Shown here in pieces: positions 24,443 through 33,634 of a stretch of DNA of 64,000 nucleotides. The position numbers and the translations under genes were made by a program. Position 1 is the stretch's first letter. Every line of letters starts with the position of its first letter. This DNA is from Desulfococcus multivorans (GTDB lineage Bacteria; Desulfobacterota; Desulfobacteria; Desulfobacterales; Desulfococcaceae), in NCBI RefSeq assembly GCF_001854245.1, contig NZ_CP015381.1, positions 3,383,001 to 3,447,000 of the forward strand. The letters run 5' to 3'. The notes under the pieces are model-generated. The model did no database searches. It saw nothing but the letters and a program-made list of their open reading frames with translations, and was not told the origin of the DNA.

Positions 24443-25024
24443 ATGAAAACATCATTCGGTCCGAACACCCTTATTTTTCCGACGCCGGTCTGGTGCGTCG
24501 GCTCCTACGATACGGACGGACGACCCAACGTCATGACCATCGCCTGGGGCGGTATCTGCTGCTCCAAACCGCCGGCGGTGACCATCTCTCTCAGAAAGTC
24601 CCGTTACACCTACGAGAATATCGTGCGAACCGGCGCCTACACCCTCAGCGTACCTGGAGAACACCATGCGGCCGCGGCGGATTTTTTCGGCATGGCCTCC
24701 GGCCGGAAAACCGACAAGTTCAAAGCGGCAGGCCTCACGGCCGTAAAGTCCGACGTCGTGAACGCGCCCTACGTGGCGGAGTTCCCGATGGTTCTTGAGT
24801 GCAGGGTGATCCATACCTTCGACATCGGCGCCCACACCCAGTTCGTGGGGGAAATCCTGGACGTCAAGGTGGATGCATCGGCGTTGAACGCCGACGGAAA
24901 GCCCGACATCGAAAAAATCCGTCCACTGGTCTTCAGCCCCGAAGTGAGTCTTTACCACACAGTGGGGCGGCAGATCGGCAAGGCTTTCGGCATCGGCAAA
25001 CCCCTCATGCCCGATCGGGATTAG
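24443..25024 (+). CDS. flr: Flavoredoxin (FMN-binding flavin reductase-like protein)
   Basis: 193 residues. FPTPVWCVGSYDTDGRPNVM then TIAWGGICCSKPPAVTISLR closely follows Desulfovibrio gigas flavoredoxin as I recall it, a homodimeric FMN protein of the split-barrel flavin reductase superfamily proposed to carry electrons in sulfite/thiosulfate metabolism. C-terminal VSLYHTVGRQIGKAFGIG is also typical. It is monocistronic, with its own promoter and an unrelated LPS operon downstream. The role in electron transfer comes from the family, not this sequence. Confidence 0.9.
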   Translation: MKTSFGPNTLIFPTPVWCVGSYDTDGRPNVMTIAWGGICCSKPPAVTISLRKSRYTYENIVRTGAYTLSVPGEHHAAAADFFGMASGRKTDKFKAAGLTAVKSDVVNAPYVAEFPMVLECRVIHTFDIGAHTQFVGEILDVKVDASALNADGKPDIEKIRPLVFSPEVSLYHTVGRQIGKAFGIGKPLMPDRD

Positions 25025-25348
25025 CTGTTCCGCCGGCAGACGAGGGATCGGAATGCACACCACGGCGTCGGCGGTATTGACTTGGACGACGAAGCTCATT
25101 AAGGTAAATTTCAATATTCGATTTTTGGTGATGTTTACCGGAAAGCGGCTGAGGCCGGCTGAAAGGGGATAAACGCCCCGCAAGCGCCCGCCTTCAATCC
25201 GCCTCAGCTCCTGATGCAACTGCGTGGGCGTGGGCCGCCTTTCCGGCACCACCGCCCCATTAACATCGAACGTCGAGTAAATCTTCTGAACGCATACCGG
25301 CTCGGCCGCACGCGATGTCGCACCAACCGCGGAGACATCTTCACTTTT
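25025..25348 (+). promoter_or_regulatory. lptF upstream region with structured leader
   Basis: 324 bases without a convincing gene. A weak promoter-like pair TTGACT (25077-25082) and TAAGGT (25100-25105) has 17-base spacing. Downstream, GCTGAGGC (25148-25155) can pair with GCCTCAGC (25201-25208), enclosing a smaller GGGG/CCCC hairpin, so an mRNA leader of about 240 bases could be structured. No known riboswitch was recognised. Confidence 0.4.
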
Positions 25349-26512
25349 ATGAAATACAATGCCCTCATCACCCGTTACGTCCTGAAGGAGATGTTCCCGC
25401 CCTTTGCCGTCAACGTCCTGTTTTTCATGTTCGTATTTCTTCTGACCGAGATCCTCGACATCACCGATATGATCGTCAACTATAAGGTGGGCCTGTGGGC
25501 GGTACTGAGGATACTCGCCTACTCCATGCCCTATTTCCTCATCTTTATCCTTCCCATGTCGGTAATGATGGCCGTCCTTCTGACCTTTCTCCGTATGTCC
25601 GGAGACAACGAAATCATCGCCCTCAAATCAAGCGGCATCGGCATATACCAGCTGCTGCCGGCCGTCTTCGCCTTTTGTCTGGCGGGATCGATTATCACCG
25701 GCCTCATGACCGTCTACGGACAACCCTGGAGCCGCACCGCCCTGAAGACGCTCACTATCGAGATCGCCAAATCCAATGTCGATATCGGCCTCAAGGAGCG
25801 GACCTTCAACAACGCCTTCAAGGGCGTCATGCTCTACGTCAACGAGATCGACCTGAAAAGAAAGGAACTCATCGACGTCTTCATCCAGGACGAACGCAAC
25901 CCGGACACCGCAGTCACGGTGGTCGCTCCGCTGGGGAAAATGGGCAGCGATCCCGACAATCTTCTCTTCCACATGCGGCTCCACAACGGCACCATCAACC
26001 AGGTGGATCTCCGGAAAAAATCCGTCAACACCGTTCACTTCGACACCTACGACATCCAACTCGACCTCAAGCAGGCCATGGAGAACATCTCCGACGAACC
26101 CAAAAACGAGCGCGAAATGCACCTCACCGAATTGTGGGCGTATCTGCAAGCCGCCTCGTCAAAAGATGTCCGCTACTACCGATGCCTGATAGAACTCCAC
26201 AAGAAGTTTTCCATTCCCGTCGCCTGCTTCGCCTTGGGCATTCTGGCAATTCCCTTGGGGGTCCAGTCCAAATCCGCCCGCAAATCCTTCGGGTTCGCCC
26301 TGGGCTTCCTTCTCTTCCTGGGTTATTATCTTCTGCTTTCCGCCGGTATGGTCTTCGGCGAAACCGGCGCCTATCCGCCGGCTATCGGCATGTGGCTCCC
26401 CAATATCGTCACCGGCGGGTTCGGCGGGTACCTGCTGGCCAGAACCGTGAAGGGGCGTCCCATCTACATTGACCTTCTCCCCCAAATCTTCGCATGGCTG
26501 CGAAAGGCATGA
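25349..26512 (+). CDS. lptF: LPS export permease LptF/LptG family
   Basis: 387 residues from the ATG at 25349. Typical YjgP/YjgQ layout: three N-terminal membrane segments (ITRYVLKEMFPPFAVNVLFF; MPYFLIFILPMSVMMAVLLTF; YQLLPAVFAFCLAGSIITG), a periplasmic beta-jellyroll (about 115-275) and three C-terminal segments starting with FSIPVACFALGILAIPLGVQ. With LptB and LptC it extracts LPS from the inner membrane. The partner lptG is not next to it; instead the ATGA overlap leads into waaA. The gene could serve as either subunit; LptF is preferred from overall look. Confidence 0.88.
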   Translation: MKYNALITRYVLKEMFPPFAVNVLFFMFVFLLTEILDITDMIVNYKVGLWAVLRILAYSMPYFLIFILPMSVMMAVLLTFLRMSGDNEIIALKSSGIGIYQLLPAVFAFCLAGSIITGLMTVYGQPWSRTALKTLTIEIAKSNVDIGLKERTFNNAFKGVMLYVNEIDLKRKELIDVFIQDERNPDTAVTVVAPLGKMGSDPDNLLFHMRLHNGTINQVDLRKKSVNTVHFDTYDIQLDLKQAMENISDEPKNEREMHLTELWAYLQAASSKDVRYYRCLIELHKKFSIPVACFALGILAIPLGVQSKSARKSFGFALGFLLFLGYYLLLSAGMVFGETGAYPPAIGMWLPNIVTGGFGGYLLARTVKGRPIYIDLLPQIFAWLRKA

Positions 26513-27804
26513 TACTCTATAATATCGTTCTCGGCCTCGGGGCTTTTTGCGGACTCCCGCTGGCCCTGCCCCTGGCGCTTTGCTCCGGGAAGCGGCGGGC
26601 CACCGCTCTGGAGCGCCTGGGGTTGCGGGGACTGCCGCCGACACCGGAAAAAAGCGGTTCCGGCCGGAGGCGGATCTGGATCCACGCGCTTTCCGTGGGA
26701 GAGGTGACATCGGCCGTCCCGCTGGCGATGTGCCTCCGAAACCGATTCCCCGACCACGACATCTTTTTCTCGGCCTCGACCCGAACAGGATTTTTAACGG
26801 CCCGGCGCCTCCTGGACGGTATTGTCCAGGCTCTTTTCTTTTTTCCCTACGATCTCCCCTTTTCGGTCTCCAGGCTGGTCCGCCGGGTCTCTCCGGATGT
26901 CATGGTGATCGTCGAGACGGATCTCTGGCCCAATTTCCTGGAACAGATGCACAGACGCGCCGTTCCGGTGTTTCTCGTCAACGCCCGGATCTCCAGTCGT
27001 TCCTGCGCGGGATACCGGCGGCTGTCGTTCCTCACCCGCCCGATGTTCCGCGCCCTTACGAAAATCGGGGTACCGTCGGCGGAGGACGGTCTCCGATGGA
27101 CGGCGCTGGGGGTATCGCCCGAGCGCATTATCCGGACGGGAAACATCAAGTTCGATCAGCCCATCCCCGACATCCCCGAAACCGAACGGCAACGGATGCG
27201 ACGAGCCCTGAAGATCGCTCCGGAAAGGCGCATCGTGGTGGCCGGATCGACCCACGACGGAGAGGAGCAGGTACTGAAGACGGCTTTCCTACGGCTGAAG
27301 GCCGTTTATCCGGACCTGTGCCTGATCTCGGCCCCCCGGGACCCCGACCGGGCCGGGAGGGTCCGGCGAATCTTCGCTTCAGCCGGAATCGAGACCGAAA
27401 CCCTGAGTCAGCTCGAAAACGGTGGCGATAAACGCTTGGACGTTGTGGTGATAGACCGAATCGGCCTCCTCAAGCGCCTTTACGCCCTGGCCGAGGCGGC
27501 CGTGGTGGGGGGCAGCCTGGTGAACCGGGGCGGCCACAACCCGCTGGAGCCTGCGGCCGTCGGCGTGCCCGTTCTCTTCGGCCCCTATATGAGCGATTTC
27601 AGGGAAATCGCCGATCTTCTGATCGCGGGGGGCGGCGCCCTGGAAATACCGGACCCAATGCGGCTTGCCGAGGTCCTGCAGGCACTCCTGGAGGACCGAA
27701 CCCGCAGGGCCGACATGGGCCAGGCGGCCCGTGAAACCGTACTGGTCAACCGGGGGGCCGTCGACCGAACGGCGGCACTGATCACGGAAGGCATAACCGC
27801 ATGA
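26509..27804 (+). CDS. waaA: 3-deoxy-D-manno-octulosonic acid transferase (WaaA/KdtA)
   Basis: 431 residues from the ATG overlapping the lptF stop; an in-frame ATG 15 bases earlier is possible. N-terminal membrane anchor (ILYNIVLGLGAFCGLPLAL), then IWIHALSVGEVTSAVPL with the catalytic Glu, VIVETDLWPNFL and VFLVNARISSRS, with GSLVNRGGHNPLEPAAVGVP in the GT-B C-terminal domain. It adds one or two Kdo residues to lipid IVA on the cytoplasmic face. It is coupled to lpxK by ATGA. Confidence 0.95.
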   Translation: MILYNIVLGLGAFCGLPLALPLALCSGKRRATALERLGLRGLPPTPEKSGSGRRRIWIHALSVGEVTSAVPLAMCLRNRFPDHDIFFSASTRTGFLTARRLLDGIVQALFFFPYDLPFSVSRLVRRVSPDVMVIVETDLWPNFLEQMHRRAVPVFLVNARISSRSCAGYRRLSFLTRPMFRALTKIGVPSAEDGLRWTALGVSPERIIRTGNIKFDQPIPDIPETERQRMRRALKIAPERRIVVAGSTHDGEEQVLKTAFLRLKAVYPDLCLISAPRDPDRAGRVRRIFASAGIETETLSQLENGGDKRLDVVVIDRIGLLKRLYALAEAAVVGGSLVNRGGHNPLEPAAVGVPVLFGPYMSDFREIADLLIAGGGALEIPDPMRLAEVLQALLEDRTRRADMGQAARETVLVNRGAVDRTAALITEGITA

Positions 27805-28967
27805 GCACGCTTCGTCGAGCGATTCTGGCCGCCATTGAAAACGACGGCCCCATGGCGTCGGGGCTCCCGGCCCTCGGACTGTCGGCGGTCGCCCGTCTCT
27901 ATGAAACGGCGATGGTCCGGCGGGCCCTCTGGTATGCCGCCGACCGAAGGCGATCGCGGCGGCTGCCTTGCCGGGTGGTCTCCATAGGCAACATCACCGT
28001 GGGCGGAACCGGGAAAACGCCCATGACCCTCCGGCTGGCCGGGGAGTTTGCGGATGCCGGCATCCCCACGGTGATTGTGAGCCGCGGCTACCGGGGGAAA
28101 GCGGAAGCCGAAGGCGGCGTTGTCAGCGACGGGGAAACCCTTTTCATGGATGCCGCGACGGCCGGGGACGAACCCTTCATGATGGCCGAAACCCTCACGG
28201 CGGCCCAACGACGCGTGCCGGTGATCGTGGGCCGAGATCGGTACGCAGCCGGCATGACAGCCGTCCGTCGATTCGGCGCGAAGATCCTTCTTCTGGACGA
28301 CGCCTTCCAGCACCTCAGGCTTGCCCGGGACCTTGACCTCCTGCTTCTGGACGCCCGGGCGCCTTTTGGCAACGGCCGTGTACTGCCCCGGGGACCGCTC
28401 CGGGAGCCTCTTTCCGCCCTGAAGCGGGCCGATGCCGTGATCCTGACACGCTGCGATCCGGGGGTCTCTCCGGCCGCCCGGGAGATTGAAAGAGGGGTCC
28501 TCGGATGCCCCCTCTTTCGGACCGTTCATCGGCCGTTCGTCCGCAAGATCGTGCGGTATTCAGCTCCGGTTCCGGACGAGCCCGGTCCGGTCCGTCCCGA
28601 AGCGATCGACCGGCGACCTGCCGTCTTCGCCTTTTCCGGCATCGCCCGAAACGAAACCTTTATTTTCACCGCGCAGTCCCTGGGATTTCAGGTGACGGGC
28701 CAGGCGGGTTTTCCAGACCATTATGCTTACACCCCCTCGGACCTGACGGATCTGTCGGCCGCAGCGGTCTCGTCCGGAGCCGGAGGCATCGTCACCACGG
28801 AGAAGGACTACGCCCGGATGGACCGAGGGTTTACATGGCCCCTCGATCTTTTCGTCATCGGCATAGAGATGGATTTCGGGGCTGAGAACCCGGCCTTCCG
28901 CCGGTTTGTCCGCAGCCGCTTAGGCATCCCGGAATCCCCGCCCGTCAACCCCTCAGCACCGGCTTGA
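27801..28967 (+). CDS. lpxK: Tetraacyldisaccharide 4'-kinase (LpxK)
   Basis: 388 residues. Walker A region VVSIGNITVGGTGKTPMTLR, then TVIVSRGYRGK, LLLDDAFQHLRLARDLDLLL and LPRGPLREPLSALKRADAVI are the LpxK signature blocks. It phosphorylates lipid A at the 4' position at the inner membrane; residues 18-45 supply the membrane-associating N-terminal helix. The start overlaps the waaA stop. A 37-base gap separates it from waaF, so the LPS genes are probably one operon. Confidence 0.94.
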   Translation: MSTLRRAILAAIENDGPMASGLPALGLSAVARLYETAMVRRALWYAADRRRSRRLPCRVVSIGNITVGGTGKTPMTLRLAGEFADAGIPTVIVSRGYRGKAEAEGGVVSDGETLFMDAATAGDEPFMMAETLTAAQRRVPVIVGRDRYAAGMTAVRRFGAKILLLDDAFQHLRLARDLDLLLLDARAPFGNGRVLPRGPLREPLSALKRADAVILTRCDPGVSPAAREIERGVLGCPLFRTVHRPFVRKIVRYSAPVPDEPGPVRPEAIDRRPAVFAFSGIARNETFIFTAQSLGFQVTGQAGFPDHYAYTPSDLTDLSAAAVSSGAGGIVTTEKDYARMDRGFTWPLDLFVIGIEMDFGAENPAFRRFVRSRLGIPESPPVNPSAPA

Positions 28968-29004
28968 ACAGCGCCGTCAACGCCGGGACCCGAAGGACAC
29001 ATCC

Positions 29005-30087
29005 ATGAATACCATCGCACCCGAAGACATCCGCCGCATTCTGATCCGCGCCGCCAACTGGGTGGGGGACGCCGTAATGAGCACACCCATGATCCGGGCG
29101 GTGAGACACAACTTTCCCCAGGCGGAGATCCATGTTCTGGCCAAACCGTGGGTGGCGCCCGTTTTTGAGAACAGCCCCGACGTCGACCAGATCATCTCTT
29201 ACGACGCCCGGGGACGGCATGAAGGTTTCCCGGGCATTCTTCGACTCTGCGGAGAGCTTCGATCCGTCGGTTTCGATCTGGCGGTTCTGGTCCAGAACGC
29301 CTTCGAAGCGGCCCTCATCGCAAGGCTCGCGGGAATACCCCGGAGGCTCGGTTATGCCACCGACGGACGGACGCTGCTGCTCACCCATGCCGTGCCCATG
29401 ACACGCCGCCTCAAGCGAAGGCATCAGATCGACTATTACCTGGGCGTGCTGGAAGGCGCCGGCCTCCGCACCTTCGGGAGGGAGACAAGCCTCTGGGTGT
29501 CGCCCGCCGAACGGGTCCGAGCCGCACGAATCCTGAAAAAAGCCGGCGCAATCCGTACGGACGGCATCATTGGCCTCAATCCCGGCGCGGCTTTCGGCGG
29601 CGCCAAGCGGTGGCCGGGGGAACGGTTTGTCGAACTGGGCCGGCGCATCGCGGCGCATTACCCCGCTCTGCCCATCGCCGTTTTCGGCGGACCGGGAGAG
29701 ACGGCCCTGGGTGACGGGATCCAGCGGGACATCGGCGGGAGCTGCATCAATCTGGCCGGTCGGACCACCCTGCGCGAGGCCGTCGCCCTGATTGAACGGT
29801 GCCGTGTTTTCATCACCAACGATTCCGGTTTGATGCACGTTGCCGATGCCCTGGATATTCCGCTGGTGGCGATTTTCGGCCCCACCGACCCGACCACGAC
29901 GTCTCCGTCGGGCCCCTGCAGCCGCATGGTCCGGGTGCCGATACCGTGCAGCCCCTGCATGATGCCCGAATGCCCCATCGCGGACGGGTTGGAGCGGCAT
30001 GGATGCATGCAGGCGGTGACGGTGGAACGGGTTTTGAGCGAGGCCGTGCCGTTTCTCGGCATTGACGAGGAAGGCGGTCGCGGGTGA
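29005..30087 (+). CDS. waaF: ADP-heptose:LPS heptosyltransferase II (WaaF)
   Basis: 360 residues, GT9 family. IRAANWVGDAVMSTPMIRAV is the acceptor-side motif, GLNPGAAFGGAKRWPGERF the heptose-binding loop and TNDSGLMHVADALDIPLVAI the nucleotide-binding C-terminal motif. A PCSPCMMPECPI cysteine run near the end is usual for WaaF. It adds the second heptose to the inner core. The 3' end overlaps the next gene (GTGA). A group of long-chain heptosyltransferases is the alternative within GT9. Confidence 0.92.
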   Translation: MNTIAPEDIRRILIRAANWVGDAVMSTPMIRAVRHNFPQAEIHVLAKPWVAPVFENSPDVDQIISYDARGRHEGFPGILRLCGELRSVGFDLAVLVQNAFEAALIARLAGIPRRLGYATDGRTLLLTHAVPMTRRLKRRHQIDYYLGVLEGAGLRTFGRETSLWVSPAERVRAARILKKAGAIRTDGIIGLNPGAAFGGAKRWPGERFVELGRRIAAHYPALPIAVFGGPGETALGDGIQRDIGGSCINLAGRTTLREAVALIERCRVFITNDSGLMHVADALDIPLVAIFGPTDPTTTSPSGPCSRMVRVPIPCSPCMMPECPIADGLERHGCMQAVTVERVLSEAVPFLGIDEEGGRG

Positions 30088-31154
30088 AGATTCTGATCGT
30101 CAAACTCAGCGCCATCGGCGACGTCATCCACACCCTGCCGGCCGTAAACGCTCTCCGCGCGCACTATCCCGGCGCGCACATCGCCTGGGTGGCGGAGGAG
30201 GCCGCCGCTCCACTCGTCAAGGGACACCCGGCCCTCGATCGGGTGATCGTCTCCGGTCGGAAACGGTGGGCGGAAGCGCTGCGATCGGGATATCGACGAC
30301 AAGAGACGCTTCGTGAGATCGGCCGCTTCCTGCGCGATCTCAGAGATACCCGATACGATCTGGTCATCGACTTTCAGCAGCTCCTCAAAAGCGGGGCCGT
30401 GACGGCACTGGCCCGAGGCGGCGTCAAGGTCGGCTTCGGTCCGGGCATGCAGCACATGGAGATGAGCTACCTCTTTCTCAATCGACGTATCCCAAGCGTC
30501 TCCATGGAGCACCACGCCCTCTCGCGGAATCTGATGCTCCTCCGGGCGCTGGGTGTTCCCGCTTCCCGGATCGTCTATCGGCTCCCTATGGATGCAGTGG
30601 ATCACGAGGCGGCGGCGGCTTTGCTGAAGCAGGCGGGCATCGCCGGGGATCGGCCCCTGGTGGCGGTCAATCCCGTGGCCCAGTGGAAGACCAAGCTGTG
30701 GCCCAACCACCGGTTCGCGGCTCTGGCCGACCGCCTCATTCACGACCACGGCGTCGACATCGTTTTCACCGGGGGTCCCGACGACCGGCCGACAGTAGCG
30801 GATATCCTGTCCCGAATGCGCCGGAAGGCAGGCGACCTGACGGGACAGACCACTTTGCGGACCCTGGCCGCCCTTTACCGGCGGGCCCGAATGGTGATTT
30901 CAACGGATACGGGCCCCATGCATTTGTCGGCGGCGGTGGAAACCCCCGTTGTCGCCATCTTCGGCCCCACAGCCCCGTGGCGGACCGGCCCCTTCGGTCC
31001 AGGGCATGCGGTGGTTCGGCTGGGGCCTTCCTGCAGCCCGTGCTTCAAACGCTCCTGCCCCCGGGGGGATCACCTCTGCATGACCGGCCTGGACGTGGAT
31101 GCCGTCCTGAAGGCCGTGACCCGACCCGGGATGAAACCTATTCGTCGATTGTGA
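30084..31154 (+). CDS. waaC: GT9 glycosyltransferase, probable heptosyltransferase I (WaaC)
   Basis: 356 residues, GTG start overlapping the waaF stop. MKILIVKLSAIGDVIHTLPA, IDFQQLLKSGAVTALARG, NPVAQWKTKLWPNHRFAALA and STDTGPMHLSAAVETPVVAI give the GT9 fold. Pairing with waaF suggests the first-heptose transferase, though core-specific GT9 enzymes look alike. Its last 17 bases overlap the end of the convergent NRDE gene. Confidence 0.87.
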   Translation: MKILIVKLSAIGDVIHTLPAVNALRAHYPGAHIAWVAEEAAAPLVKGHPALDRVIVSGRKRWAEALRSGYRRQETLREIGRFLRDLRDTRYDLVIDFQQLLKSGAVTALARGGVKVGFGPGMQHMEMSYLFLNRRIPSVSMEHHALSRNLMLLRALGVPASRIVYRLPMDAVDHEAAAALLKQAGIAGDRPLVAVNPVAQWKTKLWPNHRFAALADRLIHDHGVDIVFTGGPDDRPTVADILSRMRRKAGDLTGQTTLRTLAALYRRARMVISTDTGPMHLSAAVETPVVAIFGPTAPWRTGPFGPGHAVVRLGPSCSPCFKRSCPRGDHLCMTGLDVDAVLKAVTRPGMKPIRRL

Positions 31155-31932
31155 ACCTGAACCGGCGGGTCATCACTGCCCGGGATTCATCGCCGTCGGG
31201 AATGAAGGTCCGCTCCACAAAACGGATCTCGCCGCCGTTGCCGACGAGCAACGCAGACGAGGATCGGGTGCCGTATGTGGGGGAGACGATAAACATGGAA
31301 GAAAGGATCCGCTCCCATTCAAGCCCGACACCCGTCTCCGGCAGAAGGTCGTCGGAAGGACGGCGCCGGTCTTCGAGGATCCTCAAAACCGCTTCCGACG
31401 TGATCCGCCCGTTGGAACAGACCTGCGCCATTGCGGCCTTCCCCCGATCGACCTTGGGCCAGGGTGAATCCAGAAACCGATTGCTGAGGCCGTGGATGCC
31501 CGGCGTCACGACCTGGATCTCGCCCCGCCGGCTTGAATAGCAGAAGAGATCCCGCCGATCCCCGACCAGAAGGTTGAATCCGTTGTAGGACGCCCCATTC
31601 CGCATGATGCGCGTGAGGTAGGGCAGAGGGGGTTCATGACCCGTCAGAAAGTCCTTCACAAGGACGCCCCGGGACGGCGCCCCGTTACGATTGGCCGAAG
31701 GATCCCTGAAATTGGTAAGGGCCGCGAACCGACCGGCACGGGTCACCCCCATCCACGTTCCGCCCCCCCGCAGATCCCGGCCGGCCAGCACCGAGGCGGA
31801 GACGGGACCTGCGGCACCACTCTCCCAATATCCCAGGGGTGCCGTGGGGCGCTCATGGAACTCATCCCGATTGGCACCCAGGATCAGACGGTAGTCCGGG
31901 TGGTCCGCATATGAAAAAAGAATCAAACACAT
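31138..31932 (-). CDS. NRDE family protein (TANGO2-like)
   Basis: 264 residues beginning MCLILFSYADHP and LGANRDEFHERPTAPLGYW, the NRDE signature; Cys2 becomes the candidate N-terminal nucleophile if Met is removed, as in Ntn hydrolases. GGGTWMGVTRAGRFAALTNF and YNGFNLLVGDR are also family blocks. The animal homologue TANGO2 affects mitochondrial lipid or heme handling; bacterial function is unknown. It stands alone, divergent from the thiolase gene. Confidence 0.88.
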   Translation of the reverse strand: MCLILFSYADHPDYRLILGANRDEFHERPTAPLGYWESGAAGPVSASVLAGRDLRGGGTWMGVTRAGRFAALTNFRDPSANRNGAPSRGVLVKDFLTGHEPPLPYLTRIMRNGASYNGFNLLVGDRRDLFCYSSRRGEIQVVTPGIHGLSNRFLDSPWPKVDRGKAAMAQVCSNGRITSEAVLRILEDRRRPSDDLLPETGVGLEWERILSSMFIVSPTYGTRSSSALLVGNGGEIRFVERTFIPDGDESRAVMTRRFRFTIDE

Positions 31933-31942
31933 AGCATCACCA

Positions 31943-31971
31943 TTGACCTTCAGTTTTGAATTATGTTACTA
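31943..31971 (+). promoter_or_regulatory. Sigma-70-type promoter for thiolase
   Basis: TTGACC (31943-31948), 17 bases, TTACTA (31966-31971) in an AT-rich gap; start near 31978 and a leader of about 48 bases. The good match argues for the downstream ATG at 32026 over an earlier in-frame start that lies inside the promoter. Confidence 0.55.
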
Positions 31972-32025
31972 AAAGATTTTTTGTTTGTTAAGTCCTTATT
32001 TACATCCAACAAGGGAGTAGTGCAC

Positions 32026-33315
32026 ATGAACGAAGTCGTTATCGTCAGCGGCTCGCGGACCGCTGTAGGCAGTTTCGGAGGATCGCTCAAAACCGTTTCG
32101 GTGGTGGATATGGGAGCACTGGTCATGAAAGACGTCCTGAAAAAGGCGAATCTCAAGCCCGTGCTGAGCGACGACATGAGAGCGGGCGTTCCGGAGAAAC
32201 TGAAGGACCAGGGGCCCGTTGACCTTGAAAAACAGGCTGCGGACTGGGACGACGGCGCCACGCCGATAGTCATCGACGAGGTCATCATGGGAAACGTCCT
32301 GCAAGCCGGCCAGGGTCAGAATCCCGCCCGTCAGGCCATGATCCGGGCCGGCATCTGCAAGGAGACGCCGGCCATGAGTTTGAACAAGGTCTGCGGTTCC
32401 GGGCTCAAGGCCATCGCCGTCGGTGCATCGGCCATCATGTCCGGTCAGGCGGAAGTCGTGCTGGCCGGCGGTCAGGAAAACATGAGCATGGCTCCCATGG
32501 CTCTGCCCAAAGCCCGGTGGGGCTATCGTATGGAACTGACCGGCGCGGGAGAGGTCACGGACCTGGTGGTTTTCGACGGACTCTATGAAATCTTTTACGG
32601 ATATCACATGGGCATGACCGCCGAAAACATCGTCAAACTTTACGGCATCAGCCGTGAGGAGCAGGACGAACTCGGCGTACTGAGCCATAATCGGGCCCGC
32701 AAGGCCATCACCGACGGCCTTTTCAAGGAAGAGATCGTGCCCGTGGTCATCAAGAGCCGCAAGGGCGACGTGGTTTTCGACACGGACGAACGCCCCATGG
32801 ACACCTCCCTCGAGAAGATGGCCAGACTGAAGCCGGCCTTCAAGAAAGACGGCTCCGTCACCGCCGGAAACGCCTCCGGGATCAACGACGCCGCCGCCGC
32901 GGTGCTCATGATGACCCCCGAAAAGGCCAAAGCCCTCGGACTTCAGCCCATCGTCAGGATCAAGGCCTTCGCCGGCGGCGGCGTGGATCCGGCATACATG
33001 GGCCTGGGGCCGGTGCCGGCGATTCGAAAGGTGCTGAAAACCACCGGCATGACCCTGAACGACATCCAGATGATCGAGTTGAACGAGGCGTTTGCGGCTC
33101 AGGCCATCGGATGCATGCGGGAACTCGACATCCCCGTCGAAAAACCCAACCAGTTGGGCAGCGGCATCTCCATCGGCCATCCCATCGGCTGCACCGGCGC
33201 CCGTCAGATGGTGACCTGCATCCATCACATGCGCCGGGAAAACCTGGAAACCGGCCTGATCTCCATGTGCATCGGGGGCGGCATGGGAATGGCCATGATC
33301 GTCGAGCGCGTATAG
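32026..33315 (+). CDS. Thiolase / acetyl-CoA C-acyltransferase with internal insertion
   Basis: 429 residues from the ATG with AAGGGAG upstream. Nucleophile Cys in LNKVCGSGLKAIAVGA, NEAFAAQAIGC, GHPIGCTGARQMV and CIGGGMGMAMIVERV give the full thiolase catalytic set. Compared with ordinary acetyl-CoA acetyltransferases (about 392-395 residues), an extra segment of about 35 residues (roughly 45-80) sits between the first helix and the DEVIMGNVLQAG strand. Probable role: acetoacetyl-CoA formation or thiolysis in beta-oxidation type carbon metabolism. It is monocistronic. Confidence 0.92.
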   Translation: MNEVVIVSGSRTAVGSFGGSLKTVSVVDMGALVMKDVLKKANLKPVLSDDMRAGVPEKLKDQGPVDLEKQAADWDDGATPIVIDEVIMGNVLQAGQGQNPARQAMIRAGICKETPAMSLNKVCGSGLKAIAVGASAIMSGQAEVVLAGGQENMSMAPMALPKARWGYRMELTGAGEVTDLVVFDGLYEIFYGYHMGMTAENIVKLYGISREEQDELGVLSHNRARKAITDGLFKEEIVPVVIKSRKGDVVFDTDERPMDTSLEKMARLKPAFKKDGSVTAGNASGINDAAAAVLMMTPEKAKALGLQPIVRIKAFAGGGVDPAYMGLGPVPAIRKVLKTTGMTLNDIQMIELNEAFAAQAIGCMRELDIPVEKPNQLGSGISIGHPIGCTGARQMVTCIHHMRRENLETGLISMCIGGGMGMAMIVERV

Positions 33316-33332
33316 GCGTCGATTGAATTGGG

Positions 33333-33386
33333 AACAGGTGATGGGTGGGGCGGCCGGCCTTTTTTCGCTTTACTTCATCACCTGTT
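33333..33386 (+). terminator. Long inverted repeat after thiolase
   Basis: AACAGGTGATG (33333-33343) pairs perfectly with CATCACCTGTT (33376-33386). The 32-base loop contains GGCCGGCC followed by six T. This could act as a terminator for the thiolase transcript. Confidence 0.5.
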
Positions 33387-33472
33387 GTTGCTAATACTCT
33401 CGGTGATCTATTGGGGTTCTTACCCATTAAAAACCCGTTGGAGCAGCGAAAATCGATTTAGAGGAGATTGAC

Positions 33473-33634
33473 ATGAGCATCAGCAGGAAGATGGGGATTT
33501 TGGTTTTTTGCGGCGTCCCGGCCATCATCGGCGGGGGAATTCTTTTTGCCGTTTTCGGCCACAGCTTCACACCGGTGATCATCTACGAGGCGATCCTGCT
33601 GCTGACCGCAGGCGCATTTCTCAGCAAAAACTGA
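33473..33634 (+). CDS. Small two-helix membrane protein, 53 aa
   Basis: ATG preceded by GAGGAG at good spacing. The product starts MSISRKMGILVFCGVPAIIG; two hydrophobic helices (about 8-28 and 33-49) are joined by a short polar turn (FGHSF), and it ends LSKN. Charged residues are only at the ends, so an inner-membrane hairpin is likely. I do not recognise a named family. The thiolase upstream has a candidate terminator, so this gene is probably transcribed separately. A clean ribosome site and typical codon use favour a real gene. Confidence 0.6.
   Translation: MSISRKMGILVFCGVPAIIGGGILFAVFGHSFTPVIIYEAILLLTAGAFLSKN

Noticed and set aside
24452-25252. A 266-codon minus-strand frame over flavoredoxin
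   Set aside because: It lies mostly antisense to a well-supported gene and shows no family resemblance.
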